Below are positions 9,293-18,533 of a stretch of 64,000 bases of DNA, in pieces. Location: the NCBI RefSeq assembly GCF_011078175.1, contig NZ_JAALCJ010000001.1:744001-808000 (forward strand), read 5' to 3'. Source of the DNA: Enterobacter cloacae (GTDB lineage Bacteria > Pseudomonadota > Gammaproteobacteria > Enterobacterales > Enterobacteriaceae). Below the pieces are notes generated by a model, which was not told where the DNA came from, did not search any database, and worked only from the letters and a program-made list of their open reading frames with translations. Both the position numbers and the translations under genes were made by a program. Every line of letters begins with the position of its first letter. Position 1 is the first letter of the stretch.

Positions 9293-11035
9293 ATGCGTAC
9301 TCTGCCCCGCTCCGCCGGTACAGATGTTGCGGCCCAGTGTTTTTTAAACGCGCTGCTGCGCGAAACGAAGGACTGGCACTATCTTCCCGCAAACCGTGCG
9401 GATGAGTTATCACAGATTCATATCCCGCTCTCCCCAACCCAGGCCATTCGGGTTCCGGTACGCTATTTCTCCCCCACGCAGCATCACCAGTATCGTTTTC
9501 CGGCAACGCTGATTCAGGCCGACAGCGACGGCGGTGACGCGGTCACATTCCATCAACTGATTGATTTTATTCTCGAAAAAGAGACGGTAAAAGGCGCTCT
9601 GGATGCCGATACACTGGCTCGGTTCAAGCAGCGCGTCCTGGAAAGCCATACGCACACCTGGCAGGCCATTGATTTACGCCACAGCTGGGCAAACCTGCGC
9701 GATAAGCCGCTGACGTTTGCCGAAGCGGAACAGGCGCTGCTGGTTGGCCATGCTTTTCACCCTGCCCCGAAGTCGCACGAGCCGTTTAACGAAGTCGAGG
9801 CGCGCCGCTATCTGCCGGATTTCGCCTCCCGCTTCCCGCTGCGCTGGTTTGCGGTTGAGCATGAGCTGATCGCCGGCGACAGCCTGAATGTCTCCCTGCG
9901 GGAACGTCTGCTGCGCTTCGTCGCTCAGAGCGCGCCTGAGCTGCTCGGCCATTTTACCGACACCCGCTGGCTGCTGCCGATGCATCCATGGCAGGCTGAC
10001 TATCTGCTGGAGCAGGACTGGTGCCAGCGTCTGGCGGAAAAAGGCGCCCTGCACGATCTGGGCGAAGCGGGCGCGCAATGGCTGCCCACCAGCTCCTCCC
10101 GCTCGCTGTACAACGAAACCAACAGCGACATGATTAAGTTTTCCCTGAGCGTGCGTCTGACCAACTCCGTGCGCACGCTGTCGGTGAAAGAAGTTAAGCG
10201 CGGAATGCGCCTGGCACGACTGGCGAAAACGGCACGCTGGCAGGAACTCCAGGCGCGCTACCCGACCATGCGCGTGATGCAGGAAGATGGCTGGGCAGGC
10301 CTGTGCGATGAACACGGCGTCGTTCAGGAAGAGAGCCTGATGGCCCTGCGCGTCAACCTGCTGTTCGATACCCCTGATACGCAAACCAACGTGCTGGTGA
10401 GCCTGACCCAGGCCGCGCCGGACGGCGGCGACAGCCTGCTCGCCGCCGCAGTGCGCCGTCTGAGCCAGCGACTGGATCTCCCGCTCGCCCAGGCCGCGCG
10501 CTGCTGGCTGGATGCCTACTGCGATCGCGTATTGCTGCCACTGTTCAGCGCCGAGGCGGACTACGGCCTGGTTCTGCTGGCACACCAGCAAAATATCCTC
10601 GTGGAGATGCAGCAGGACTTCCCGGTCGGGCTGATCTACCGCGACTGTCAGGGCAGCGCCTGGACCGAAGGGGCCGACGCGTGGCTGCAAGAGGCAGGCG
10701 AAACCGAGGTGGAAAACCGCTTTGGCGACAGCCAGCTGCTGCGCTACTTCCCGTACTACTTGCTGTTGAATTCCACCCTTGCCGTCACCGCCGCGCTCGC
10801 CGCAGCCGGCTTCGACAGCGAAGAGAACCTGATGTCCCGCGTGCGGGATGCGCTGGTCACTCTGCGCAGGACGGCGAAGCAGACCCGCTGCCTTGACTAC
10901 GTGCTCGACAGCCCGACCTGGAACTGCAAAGGCAACTTCTTCTGTTACCTGCACGATCGCAACGAAAACACCATCGTCGATCCGGCGGTGATCTATTTCG
11001 ACTTTAGCAACCCGTTTTATAAGGAGAAGGCGTGA
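9293..11035 (+). CDS. iucA: aerobactin synthetase IucA
   Basis: NIS-family synthetase that condenses the first N6-acetyl-N6-hydroxylysine with citrate, ATP-dependent, in the cytoplasm. The 580 aa protein (family about 575-590) shows the IucA/IucC fold: GHAFHPAPKSHEPFN near residue 155 (nucleotide-binding His-x2-Lys region), LPMHPWQ, the SSSRSLYNETNSDMIKFSLS block, and the C-terminal FhuF-like segment ending with WNCKGNFFCYLHDR. First gene of iucABCD-iutA; its stop codon overlaps the iucB start (TGATG), so translation is coupled. Confidence 0.95.
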   Translation: MRTLPRSAGTDVAAQCFLNALLRETKDWHYLPANRADELSQIHIPLSPTQAIRVPVRYFSPTQHHQYRFPATLIQADSDGGDAVTFHQLIDFILEKETVKGALDADTLARFKQRVLESHTHTWQAIDLRHSWANLRDKPLTFAEAEQALLVGHAFHPAPKSHEPFNEVEARRYLPDFASRFPLRWFAVEHELIAGDSLNVSLRERLLRFVAQSAPELLGHFTDTRWLLPMHPWQADYLLEQDWCQRLAEKGALHDLGEAGAQWLPTSSSRSLYNETNSDMIKFSLSVRLTNSVRTLSVKEVKRGMRLARLAKTARWQELQARYPTMRVMQEDGWAGLCDEHGVVQEESLMALRVNLLFDTPDTQTNVLVSLTQAAPDGGDSLLAAAVRRLSQRLDLPLAQAARCWLDAYCDRVLLPLFSAEADYGLVLLAHQQNILVEMQQDFPVGLIYRDCQGSAWTEGADAWLQEAGETEVENRFGDSQLLRYFPYYLLLNSTLAVTAALAAAGFDSEENLMSRVRDALVTLRRTAKQTRCLDYVLDSPTWNCKGNFFCYLHDRNENTIVDPAVIYFDFSNPFYKEKA

Positions 11036-11982
11036 TGGCAAACGCGAATATCGTCCATTCCGGCTACGGCTTTCGCTGCACATCCACGGAACAAAACCTG
11101 CCGCTGACGCTGGGTCTTGACGGCAGTGCGGTCCTTGAGCGTCTGACCGGACTCCCGGACGGCTGGCTGGTGGAGGCCCTCGACCAGCTGTTTGTTGCCG
11201 CGCCCGCCCTGACCGGCATTACCCTGCCGTGGGCAGCCTGGCAGGATGAACCTCAGGCGCAGGCGCTGTTTAGCCTCGTTCACGGGGATTATCTGGCGCG
11301 CGAAATTTTCTGGCAGCTGCCGCTGTGGCTGCATGGCGAACGTCCGCAGGCGAGCGGTGGAATGCAGTTTGATGAGAGCCGTCAGCTGTACTTCCCGCTG
11401 CGCCCTCACCGCCCGCAGGGCGAGGTGTATCGCCGTTACGATCCGCAGATTAAGCGCACCCTGAGCTTCCGCGTGGCGGACGTGGCGCTGGACGGCGAGC
11501 GTTTTACCCGCTGGATGAATACCCCGCGCGTGAATGCCTTCTGGGAGATGGCCGGTCCGCAGGCCGAACAGGAAAACTACCTGCGTCGCCAGCTCGACTC
11601 GGCCTATTGCTACCCGACGATCGGCTGCTTCGACAATCAGCCCTTCGGCTATTTTGAACTCTACTGGGCACCAGAAGACCGCATTGGTCGCCACTATCGC
11701 TGGCAGCCCTTCGATCGTGGGCTGCACATGCTGGTGGGCGAAGAGAACTGGCGCGGTGCGCAGTATATCCGCAGCTGGCTGCGCGGTCTGAGCCACTACC
11801 TGTATCTCGATGAACCGCGCACGGCGCGCATAGTGGCCGAACCGCGCTTCGACAATCAGCGTCTGTTCCGCCATCTGGCCTCCGCCGGTTTCGACACGGT
11901 GAAAGAGTTCGACTTTCCGCACAAACGCTCCCGTCTCATCATGAGCGAGCGTCATCGCTTCTTCCACGAGGTGGAACTGTGA
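11035..11982 (+). CDS. iucB: N6-hydroxylysine acetyltransferase IucB
   Basis: Acetyl-CoA-dependent acetylase that turns N6-hydroxylysine into the hydroxamate used in aerobactin. The 315 aa protein matches IucB throughout (NIVHSGYGFRC at the start, RPQGEVYRRYDPQIKRTLSFR, EDRIGRHYRWQPFDRG, EFDFPHKRSRL near the end); the GNAT-like domain occupies the C-terminal half. The ATG at 11035 overlaps the iucA stop; a GTG one codon earlier is less likely. Its TGA overlaps the GTG start of iucC. Confidence 0.95.
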   Translation: MANANIVHSGYGFRCTSTEQNLPLTLGLDGSAVLERLTGLPDGWLVEALDQLFVAAPALTGITLPWAAWQDEPQAQALFSLVHGDYLAREIFWQLPLWLHGERPQASGGMQFDESRQLYFPLRPHRPQGEVYRRYDPQIKRTLSFRVADVALDGERFTRWMNTPRVNAFWEMAGPQAEQENYLRRQLDSAYCYPTIGCFDNQPFGYFELYWAPEDRIGRHYRWQPFDRGLHMLVGEENWRGAQYIRSWLRGLSHYLYLDEPRTARIVAEPRFDNQRLFRHLASAGFDTVKEFDFPHKRSRLIMSERHRFFHEVEL

Positions 11983-13721
11983 ACGCACTCTGGCAGAAAG
12001 TGAACCGCGAGATGGTGGCGAAGATCCTCGCCGAACTGGAATATGAACGTACCCTGCGCGCCGAGCCGGTTTCGGCGGACTACTGGCGCATCAGTATGGG
12101 CAACGCGACCTGGCAGTTTCGCGCCGCGCGTGGGATCTGGGGCTGGCTGCATATCGATCCTGATACCCTGACTACCGCCAACGGCGGCGCCGTGGAAGCG
12201 GAAAGCGCGCTGCTGCAACTGGCCGCCGTGCTGGAGATGAGCGACGCGCAAACGGCGGAGCACATGGAAGATCTCTACGCCACCCTGCGGGGCGACTTGC
12301 AGCTGTTGCAGGCGCGTGAAACCCTGGATGCCGATGCGCTGATCCACCTCGACCCTGACGAATTACAGTGCCTGATGCGCGGTCACCCGAAGTTTATTTT
12401 CAACAAGGGGCGCCGCGGCTGGGGACTGGATGCACTCCGCCAGTATGCGCCTGAATATCGCGGGCGTTTCCGCCTGCACTGGGTCGCCGTGCAGCGCGAT
12501 CGCCTGGTCTGGAGCAGCGACGCCGATTGCGATCTTAACGCCCTGCTCTCCAGCGCCATGGACGGTGCCGAACGCGAGCGGTTCGACGCCCGCTGGCAGG
12601 AACGGGATCTGGACGATAGCTGGCTGCCGGTGCCGCTGCACCCGTGGCAGTGGCAGCAAAAAATCGCCATTCATTTCCTGGCGCAGCTCGCACGCGGTGA
12701 GATGGTAGAGCTTGGCGAGTTTGGCGATGAGTATCTGGCGCAGCAGTCCCTGCGCACGCTGACCAACGCCAGCCGTCGCGCGCCGTATGACATCAAGCTG
12801 CCGCTGACCATCTACAACACCTCATGCTATCGCGGTATTCCGGGCAAGTATATCGCTGCCGGTCCGCTGGCCTCGCGCTGGCTACAGCAGCAGTTCGCCA
12901 GCGATGCCACGCTGATTCACTCCGGGGCGCAGGTGCTTGGCGAACCCGCTGCCGGATATCTGTCGCATCCGGGGTATGCCGCATTGCCTGAGGCGCCGTA
13001 CCGCTATCAGGAGATGCTGGGGGTGATCTGGCGCGAGAACCCATCCCGCTATTTACAGGATGGCGAACAGGCGGTGCTGATGGCGGCGCTGATGGAAACC
13101 GATAATCAGGGGCGCCCGCTGATTGACGCGTGGATCAAACGCTCGGGGTTAACCGCTGACGCATGGCTGGAAAAGCTGTTTGAGGCGACGGTGATCCCCT
13201 TCTATCACCTGCTCTGTCGCTACGGGGTGGCCCTCATCGCCCACGGCCAGAACGTCACGCTGGTGATGAAAGATTATGTTCCGCAGCGCATTTTGCTGAA
13301 GGATTTCCAGGGCGACATGCGCCTGGTGGATGAAGATTTCCCGCAGACGCAGAGCCTGCCGCAGCAGGTAAAAGCGGTGACGGCACGCCTCAGCGCGGAG
13401 TACATCATCCACGACCTGCAAACCGGCAACTTTGTCACGGTGCTGCGCTTTATATCCCGCCTCACCCTGCAATGCGGCGTGAGCGAAACGCGTTTTTATC
13501 AGATCCTGGCGCAGGTGCTGCACCGCTATATGGCCGCCCATCCGGATCTTGCGGCGCGTTACGCGAAGTTCGACCTGTTTAAGCCGCAGATTATTCGCGT
13601 GATCCTCAACCCGGTCAAACTGACCTTCTCTGAACACGACGGCGGCAGCCGCATGCTGCCGAACTACGTCTGCGATCTTGATAACCCACTTTTTCTGGTC
13701 TCCCAGGAGTCAGCGCAATGA
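11979..13721 (+). CDS. iucC: aerobactin synthetase IucC
   Basis: Second NIS synthetase, which adds the second acetyl-hydroxylysine to the citryl intermediate to complete aerobactin. It is 580 aa and carries the family signatures GHPKFIFNKGRRGWG (residues about 130-145), LPLHPWQWQQ, TNASRRAPYDIKLPLTIYNT and AHGQNVTLVMKDYVPQRILLKD. It starts with GTG, four bases inside the end of iucB. It is paralogous to IucA but clearly separate in sequence. Its TGA overlaps the iucD ATG. Confidence 0.95.
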   Translation: MNALWQKVNREMVAKILAELEYERTLRAEPVSADYWRISMGNATWQFRAARGIWGWLHIDPDTLTTANGGAVEAESALLQLAAVLEMSDAQTAEHMEDLYATLRGDLQLLQARETLDADALIHLDPDELQCLMRGHPKFIFNKGRRGWGLDALRQYAPEYRGRFRLHWVAVQRDRLVWSSDADCDLNALLSSAMDGAERERFDARWQERDLDDSWLPVPLHPWQWQQKIAIHFLAQLARGEMVELGEFGDEYLAQQSLRTLTNASRRAPYDIKLPLTIYNTSCYRGIPGKYIAAGPLASRWLQQQFASDATLIHSGAQVLGEPAAGYLSHPGYAALPEAPYRYQEMLGVIWRENPSRYLQDGEQAVLMAALMETDNQGRPLIDAWIKRSGLTADAWLEKLFEATVIPFYHLLCRYGVALIAHGQNVTLVMKDYVPQRILLKDFQGDMRLVDEDFPQTQSLPQQVKAVTARLSAEYIIHDLQTGNFVTVLRFISRLTLQCGVSETRFYQILAQVLHRYMAAHPDLAARYAKFDLFKPQIIRVILNPVKLTFSEHDGGSRMLPNYVCDLDNPLFLVSQESAQ

Positions 13722-15043
13722 AAACGTATGATTTCATCGGCATCGGTATCGGTCCGTTCAACCTCAGCATCGCCGCGCTGGCAGAGGGGCTGGACGGTTT
13801 TAGCTCGCTGTTTCTTGAACGCAAGCCGCACTTCTCCTGGCACCCGGGGATGATGGTGCCGGACTGCCATATGCAGACCAGCTTCCTGAAGGATCTGGTC
13901 AGCGCCGTGGAGCCCACCAACCGCCACAGTTTCCTGAACTACCTCGTTCAGCGCAAAAAGTTCTACCGTTTCCTCACCACCGAGCAGCGCACCGTCTCGC
14001 GCGAGGAGTTTGCCGACTACCTGTGCTGGGCGGCGGATAATCTGACTAATCTTGCCTTCAGCCAGCAGGTGCAGCAGGTCAGCTTTGATGAGCAAAACGG
14101 CCTGTTTGAGGTGGTGACCCAGCGGGATCGCTTCCTGGCACGCCACGTCTGCGTGGGGATTGGGAAGCAGATCAATCTGCCCGAGTGCGTCACCGCGCAG
14201 GATGATACCTGCTTCCACGCCAGCGAGATGATGCTGCGCACGCCGGATTTAGCGGGCAAGCGCGTCACCGTTGTCGGCGGCGGCCAGAGCGGTGCGGATC
14301 TGTTTTTAAATATCTTCCGTGGGGAGTGGGGCCAGCCGCTGAGCCTCAACTGGGTGTCGCGCCGCAACAATTACAACGCGCTGGATGAAGCCGCATTTGC
14401 TAACGAGTACTTCACGCCGGAGTATGTGGACAGCTTCTCCACCCTCGGTGACGATGCCCGTCGGCAGATGCTGCACGAGCAGAAGATGACCTCCGACGGG
14501 ATCACCACCGAGTCGCTGCTGTCGATATACCGCGCCATGTACCACCGCTTCGAAGTGCTGCGCGAAAAACCCTGGGCGCACCTCATGCCGTCCCGCTCGG
14601 TGACGGCGCTGACGCGCCAGGAAACCGGACATCGCCTCAGCATCCAGCATCACCTGGACGGCGGGCGAGAACAGCTGGAGAGCGACGTAGTGATTTTCGC
14701 CACCGGATACCGCGCCGTACAGCCTGCGTTCCTCGCGCCGCTGTCTCATCGCCTTCATCTGGATGAGGATGAAGCCTTCTGCATCAACAATGATTTCACC
14801 CTTGAATGGGACGGCCCGCAGAGCAACCGCCTGTTTGCCGTCAATGCCGGGATGCACCGTCTCGGTATTGCCGAACCCCAGCTCAGCCTGATGGCCTGGC
14901 GCGCGGCGCGAATTCTGAATCGCGCCCACGTTGACGAGCCGTTTGAGCTGGCCACCACCCCCGGCGTGATCCACTGGCGGAGCACCGCCAGCCCGGAGAG
15001 CAGCCAGGTTTTTAAATCATTAATAAAGACCACCGAGTACTGA
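13718..15043 (+). CDS. iucD: L-lysine N6-monooxygenase IucD
   Basis: FAD- and NADPH-dependent N-hydroxylase that commits lysine to aerobactin synthesis; membrane-associated in E. coli. The 441 aa protein has the FAD dinucleotide motif GIGIGPFNLS at the N-terminus (residues about 8-17), the NADPH motif VVGGGQSGADLF in the middle and the FATGYR motif (ATGY) that marks N-hydroxylating monooxygenases. Fourth gene of the operon; start overlaps the iucC stop (ATGA). The short gap of 26 bases to iutA suggests cotranscription. Confidence 0.96.
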   Translation: MKTYDFIGIGIGPFNLSIAALAEGLDGFSSLFLERKPHFSWHPGMMVPDCHMQTSFLKDLVSAVEPTNRHSFLNYLVQRKKFYRFLTTEQRTVSREEFADYLCWAADNLTNLAFSQQVQQVSFDEQNGLFEVVTQRDRFLARHVCVGIGKQINLPECVTAQDDTCFHASEMMLRTPDLAGKRVTVVGGGQSGADLFLNIFRGEWGQPLSLNWVSRRNNYNALDEAAFANEYFTPEYVDSFSTLGDDARRQMLHEQKMTSDGITTESLLSIYRAMYHRFEVLREKPWAHLMPSRSVTALTRQETGHRLSIQHHLDGGREQLESDVVIFATGYRAVQPAFLAPLSHRLHLDEDEAFCINNDFTLEWDGPQSNRLFAVNAGMHRLGIAEPQLSLMAWRAARILNRAHVDEPFELATTPGVIHWRSTASPESSQVFKSLIKTTEY

Positions 15044-15069
15044 CACACACATTCAGGATCAACATAACA

Positions 15070-17259
15070 ATGAAACGTTCTCATCTTTGGGTTTTAAATC
15101 CGTGCTTGCTTGCCATGCTTTCTACCTCTGCGTGGGCGGAAGAACAAAAGGAAGAAGATATTGTGGTCTCTGCCAGCCGGGCACATCGCAGCGTGGCAGA
15201 GATGGCGCAAACCACCTGGGTTATTGAGCGGGCGGAAATTGAGCAGCAGGTTCAGGGCGGGAAAGAGATTAAAGACGTACTGGCGCAGCTGATCCCCGGC
15301 ATGGACGTTAGCAGCCAGGGACGTACCAACTACGGTATGAACCTGCGCGGACGCTCCATGATGGTGATGGTCGACGGCGTACGTCTGAACTCGTCCCGCA
15401 GCGACAGCCGCCAGCTCGACTCTATCGATCCGTTCAACATTGACCGCATCGAAGTGATCTCCGGCGCCACCTCGCTGTACGGCGGCGGCAGTACCGGCGG
15501 GCTGGTGAATATCGTCACCAAAAAAGGCCAGCCGGAAACCGAAGTGGAGTTCCAGACCGGGGCAAAAAGCGGGTTTAACAGCCATAACGACCATGATGAG
15601 AACGTCTCCGCAGCCGTGAGCGGCGGCAATGACAACGCCTCTGGTCGTCTGTCGGTCTCCTATCAGCGCTACGGCGGCTGGTATGACGGCAACGGCGACG
15701 AGGTGATTATCGATAACACCCAGACCGGCTTGCAGTATTCCGACCGTATCGACGTGATGGGCACAGGCACCCTCAATATCGACGATCATCAGCAGCTCCA
15801 GTTAACCACGCAGTACTACAAGAGCGAATCCGACGGGAAACATGGCCTGTACCTCGGGGAGAATTTCGCTGCGGTCACGGGCGATGCAAAAGCCTATAAC
15901 AAAGACAACCTGGACTCTGACCGTATCCCGGGCACAGAGCGTCACCTGATCAACCTGCAATACTCGAACACCGATTTCTGGGGCCAGGATCTGGTTGCAC
16001 AGATTTACTACCGTGACGAGAGCCTGACCTACTACCCGTTCCCGACGCTAAGCAAAGGTGCGGTGACCAGCATTGGCGCGTCCCAGCAGAAAACCGATTT
16101 TTACGGCGGCAAGCTGACGCTGAACAGCAAGCCGATGGACGACCTGACCCTCACCTGGGGTGTGGATGCCGACCACGAAACGTTCGATGCCAACCAGCAG
16201 TTCTTCGACTTAAGCAAAGCGGCGGCGAGCGGCGGCATGGAGCTGGACAATGCCTACAACGTGGGACGTTATCCGGGTTACAGCATTACTAACCTCGCGC
16301 CGTTCCTGCAAGCCAGCTATGACATTGACGCCATCACCTTGAGCGGCGGCGTGCGTTATCAGTACACCGAAAACAAGGTGGACGATTTTGTCGGTTACGC
16401 CCAGCAGCAGGCCATCGCCACGGGCAAAGCCACCTCAGCAGACGCGGTGCCGGGCGGGAAAACCGACTACAACAACTTCCTGTTTAACGCCGGGATCCTT
16501 GGACGTCTGACCGAACAGCAGCAGCTGTGGTTTAACTTCTCCCAGGGCTTCGAGATCCCGGATCTGGCGAAGTACTACGGCTCCGGCACCTATCAGCTGG
16601 TCGATGGTCACTATCGCCTGCAAAACAGCGTCAACGTGAACGACTCAACGCTGGACGGGATTAAGGTCAATGCTTACGAGCTGGGCTGGCGCTTCACCGG
16701 CGATAACCTGCGTACCCAGGTGGCGGCCTACTACTCGCTCTCGGATAAAACCATCACCATCAACAAGAGCGACATGACCATCAACCTGGAGGACGACAAA
16801 CGTCGTATCTACGGGGTTGAAGGCCAGGTGGACTATTTCTTCACCGACAGCGACTGGAGCACCGGGGCGAACTTTAACGCCATCAAGTCCGAAACGCGTG
16901 AAAATGGGAAATGGGAAAAGCTGACGGTCGACAGCGCCAGCCCGTCGAAAGCCAGCGCATGGGTCAACTGGGCGCCGGGCGACTGGGCCCTGCGCGTGCA
17001 GAGCACACAGACCTTCGACGTGTCTGACGCCGACGGTAAGAAGATCGATGGCTATAACACCGTTGATTTCCTGGGCAGCTATGCTCTGCCGGTCGGGAAA
17101 GTCAGCTTCAGCGTGGAAAACGTGCTGGACAAAGACTACACCACCGCCTGGGGCCAGCGCGCACCGGGTCTGTATAGCCCAACCTACGGCGCACCGGGTC
17201 TTTATACTTATAAAGGCCGTGGACGTACGTTTGGTCTGAACTATTCCGTGCTGTTCTGA
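15070..17259 (+). CDS. iutA: TonB-dependent ferric aerobactin receptor IutA
   Basis: Outer-membrane receptor for ferric aerobactin (also cloacin DF13 and colicin receptor in other strains). The 729 aa precursor has a signal peptide (1-23, ending AWA), a TonB-box-like EEDIVVSAS right after it, a plug domain (about 40-160, with GMNLRGR and GGSTGGLVNIVTKKG) and a 22-strand barrel that ends in the aromatic FGLNYSVLF. Receptor and synthesis genes are in one Fur-controlled unit, so the locus is complete. No truncation seen. Confidence 0.97.
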   Translation: MKRSHLWVLNPCLLAMLSTSAWAEEQKEEDIVVSASRAHRSVAEMAQTTWVIERAEIEQQVQGGKEIKDVLAQLIPGMDVSSQGRTNYGMNLRGRSMMVMVDGVRLNSSRSDSRQLDSIDPFNIDRIEVISGATSLYGGGSTGGLVNIVTKKGQPETEVEFQTGAKSGFNSHNDHDENVSAAVSGGNDNASGRLSVSYQRYGGWYDGNGDEVIIDNTQTGLQYSDRIDVMGTGTLNIDDHQQLQLTTQYYKSESDGKHGLYLGENFAAVTGDAKAYNKDNLDSDRIPGTERHLINLQYSNTDFWGQDLVAQIYYRDESLTYYPFPTLSKGAVTSIGASQQKTDFYGGKLTLNSKPMDDLTLTWGVDADHETFDANQQFFDLSKAAASGGMELDNAYNVGRYPGYSITNLAPFLQASYDIDAITLSGGVRYQYTENKVDDFVGYAQQQAIATGKATSADAVPGGKTDYNNFLFNAGILGRLTEQQQLWFNFSQGFEIPDLAKYYGSGTYQLVDGHYRLQNSVNVNDSTLDGIKVNAYELGWRFTGDNLRTQVAAYYSLSDKTITINKSDMTINLEDDKRRIYGVEGQVDYFFTDSDWSTGANFNAIKSETRENGKWEKLTVDSASPSKASAWVNWAPGDWALRVQSTQTFDVSDADGKKIDGYNTVDFLGSYALPVGKVSFSVENVLDKDYTTAWGQRAPGLYSPTYGAPGLYTYKGRGRTFGLNYSVLF

Positions 17260-17264
17260 TCCTG

Positions 17265-17290
17265 CGCGCCGCCTGCCAGCGGGCGGCGCG
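17265..17290 (+). terminator. hairpin after iutA
   Basis: A 9 bp GC stem (CGCGCCGCC/GGCGGCGCG) with an 8-base loop lies 6 bases behind the iutA stop, followed by a weak ATTTG tract. It probably ends the aerobactin transcript before the tRNA promoter. Confidence 0.55.
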
Positions 17291-17379
17291 ATTTGCTGTG
17301 CAATTTGAAAGCAAATTTGCTATTAAATCATCGGTTTGCTGAAATTGTCAGCAAACGAACAAAAACGGTATTTTCCCCT

Positions 17380-17408
17380 TTGACAAGGCGCACTCAGGTC
17401 GATAATAT
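17380..17408 (+). promoter_or_regulatory. tRNA-Asn promoter (copy 1)
   Basis: Perfect TTGACA (17380-17385), 17-base spacer, TAATAT (17403-17408), start about 12 bases before the tRNA. The element and its surroundings (GTCAGCAAAC upstream, GATAATATGCGCC) recur at the copy at 27480-27508. Confidence 0.8.
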
Positions 17409-17426
17409 GCGCCTCGTTCACACGAT

Positions 17427-17502
17427 TCCTCTGTAGTTCAGTCGGTAGAACGGCGGACTGTTAATCCGTATGTCACTGGTTCGAGTCCAGTCAGAGGAGC
17501 CA
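17427..17502 (+). tRNA. tRNA-Asn (GTT anticodon), copy 1
   Basis: The 76-base sequence is the standard enterobacterial tRNA-Asn: acceptor TCCTCTG pairing with CAGAGGA, anticodon loop CTGTTAA with anticodon GTT, T loop GGTTCGAGTCC, and encoded CCA. By position next to mtfA and the aerobactin locus it corresponds to asnT of E. coli. The island at 17.5-25 kb begins directly at its 3' end, a usual integration point, although no integrase gene remains. Confidence 0.98.
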
Positions 17503-17508
17503 AATTTG

Positions 17509-17542
17509 AAAAGCCTGCTTTTGAAGCAGGCTTTTTGCTTTT
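17509..17542 (+). terminator. tRNA-Asn terminator (copy 1)
   Basis: Stem AAGCCTGCTT/AGCAGGCTT with a 4-base loop and a T-rich tail, 8 bases after the tRNA CCA. The same terminator with small changes follows all four tRNA-Asn genes of the window. Confidence 0.85.
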
Positions 17543-17711
17543 CTGCACACTGATAAATGCAAGACGGCACCGGGTTGCCGTATTACGTATTTCTCCCTTC
17601 CCCCGCTTGTTCCTGTTATCTATTCCACTACTAAATAGAATCATTAGCATCAATAATTCGTAACTATCATTCCGCAAATATCGATCGATAAAAACTATTA
17701 ATTACATTCCG
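17543..17711. other. AT-rich leader of the island, no gene seen
   Basis: This stretch between the tRNA terminator and the CRP site holds no supportable gene. Its composition drops sharply to AT-rich compared with the aerobactin genes, marking the left end of the island. No repeat of the tRNA 3' end and no integrase remnant is visible here. Confidence 0.6.
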
Positions 17712-17760
17712 TGTGATATTCATCACAAAACGGGGTTGCTCAATGTTTATTATTTACCCC
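17712..17760 (+). promoter_or_regulatory. CRP operator and predicted class II promoter for the holin operon
   Basis: TGTGATATTCATCACA (17712-17727) is a perfect TGTGA-N6-TCACA CRP site. A TATTAT -10 element at 17748-17753 puts the predicted start at about 17760, so the CRP site is centred near -40.5, within a base of the -41.5 typical of class II activation. No good -35 box is present, as expected for such promoters. It would drive the holin/endopeptidase pair starting at 17846. Confidence 0.75.
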
Positions 17761-17845
17761 ATAGCAAAAGCAAACGTTCGGTCAGAAAAAATAATCTCAT
17801 CACGAGGTAAATTTTTTACTTATTTAGCTTAAGGAGGTAATTGTT

Positions 17846-18157
17846 TTGCCATGGAAAGACCCATCATCAAATGCATTTTTTAGCTGGATTTACATAATAT
17901 TATTTGGCGCGTGGGGAGGTGTTGTTAGATATCTCCTTGACGTTAAGTCAGGCCAGGCGGGAAGAAGTTTCTTTTCGGCAATAGCACAAATAATAGTGTC
18001 AGGATTTACCGGTGTACTTGCTGGGCTGATGTCACAAAGCCTGGGTTCGGTATTTCATACTTCGCTGGCCGTCAGCGGTATCTCAGGTGCAATGGGCGTT
18101 GTTGCTCTTAATTATTACTGGAAAAAAATCTCAGGAGATAGTAATGATAAATCATGA
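17846..18157 (+). CDS. phage-type holin, LydA-like
   Basis: A 103 aa inner-membrane protein with about three hydrophobic segments (residues about 10-30, 43-65, 70-92) and a short charged tail, the size and pattern of LydA-type phage holins that oligomerise to permeabilise the inner membrane. It starts with TTG: a full Shine-Dalgarno AAGGAGGT (17831-17838) sits 7 bases ahead, and the nearby ATG at 17851 is out of frame. The endopeptidase gene begins 14 bases before its stop, a typical lysis-cassette overlap. No other phage genes are around, so it is either a prophage remnant or a co-opted secretion holin. Family assignment is by pattern. Confidence 0.7.
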   Translation: MPWKDPSSNAFFSWIYIILFGAWGGVVRYLLDVKSGQAGRSFFSAIAQIIVSGFTGVLAGLMSQSLGSVFHTSLAVSGISGAMGVVALNYYWKKISGDSNDKS

Positions 18158-18533
18158 ATTTAGTAAGACGACTGAAAATAATCTTAAAGGTGTACATAAA
18201 GACCTTATTGAGGTGATGAGAAAAGCACTGAAATTATCACCTGTTGATTTCGGTATCTCAGAAGGGGTAAGAAATCAAAAACGACAGCTTGAGCTATTAG
18301 CATCAGGAAAATCATTAACATCCAGGAGCAGGCATTTAACGGGGCATGCCGTTGATGTATTCGCCGTCATAAATGGCACAGCATCATGGGAATTTAAATA
18401 TTACCAGACAATTGCAGCAGCTGTGTTTCAGGCTGCCAAAGATTTATCTGTTGACGTTGAGTGGGGCGGAAACTGGACGGAAATAAAAGATGGCGTTCAT
18501 TTTCAGCTCTCACGAAAGATGTACCCTGAATAG
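18144..18533 (+). CDS. M15-family peptidoglycan endopeptidase (endolysin-like)
   Basis: A 129 aa zinc peptidase of the VanY/L-alanyl-D-glutamate endopeptidase family (M15), as in T5-type endolysins and the Serratia ChiX protein. The metal motif SRHLTGHAVD supplies H64 and D71; the second half has WGGNW and DGVHFQL with D116 and H119, so all metal-site and catalytic positions look intact. There is no signal peptide, so it would need the holin to reach the cell wall. AGGAG precedes the ATG at 18144, which lies inside the end of the holin gene. No spanin-like gene is found in or after it. Confidence 0.82.
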   Translation: MINHEFSKTTENNLKGVHKDLIEVMRKALKLSPVDFGISEGVRNQKRQLELLASGKSLTSRSRHLTGHAVDVFAVINGTASWEFKYYQTIAAAVFQAAKDLSVDVEWGGNWTEIKDGVHFQLSRKMYPE

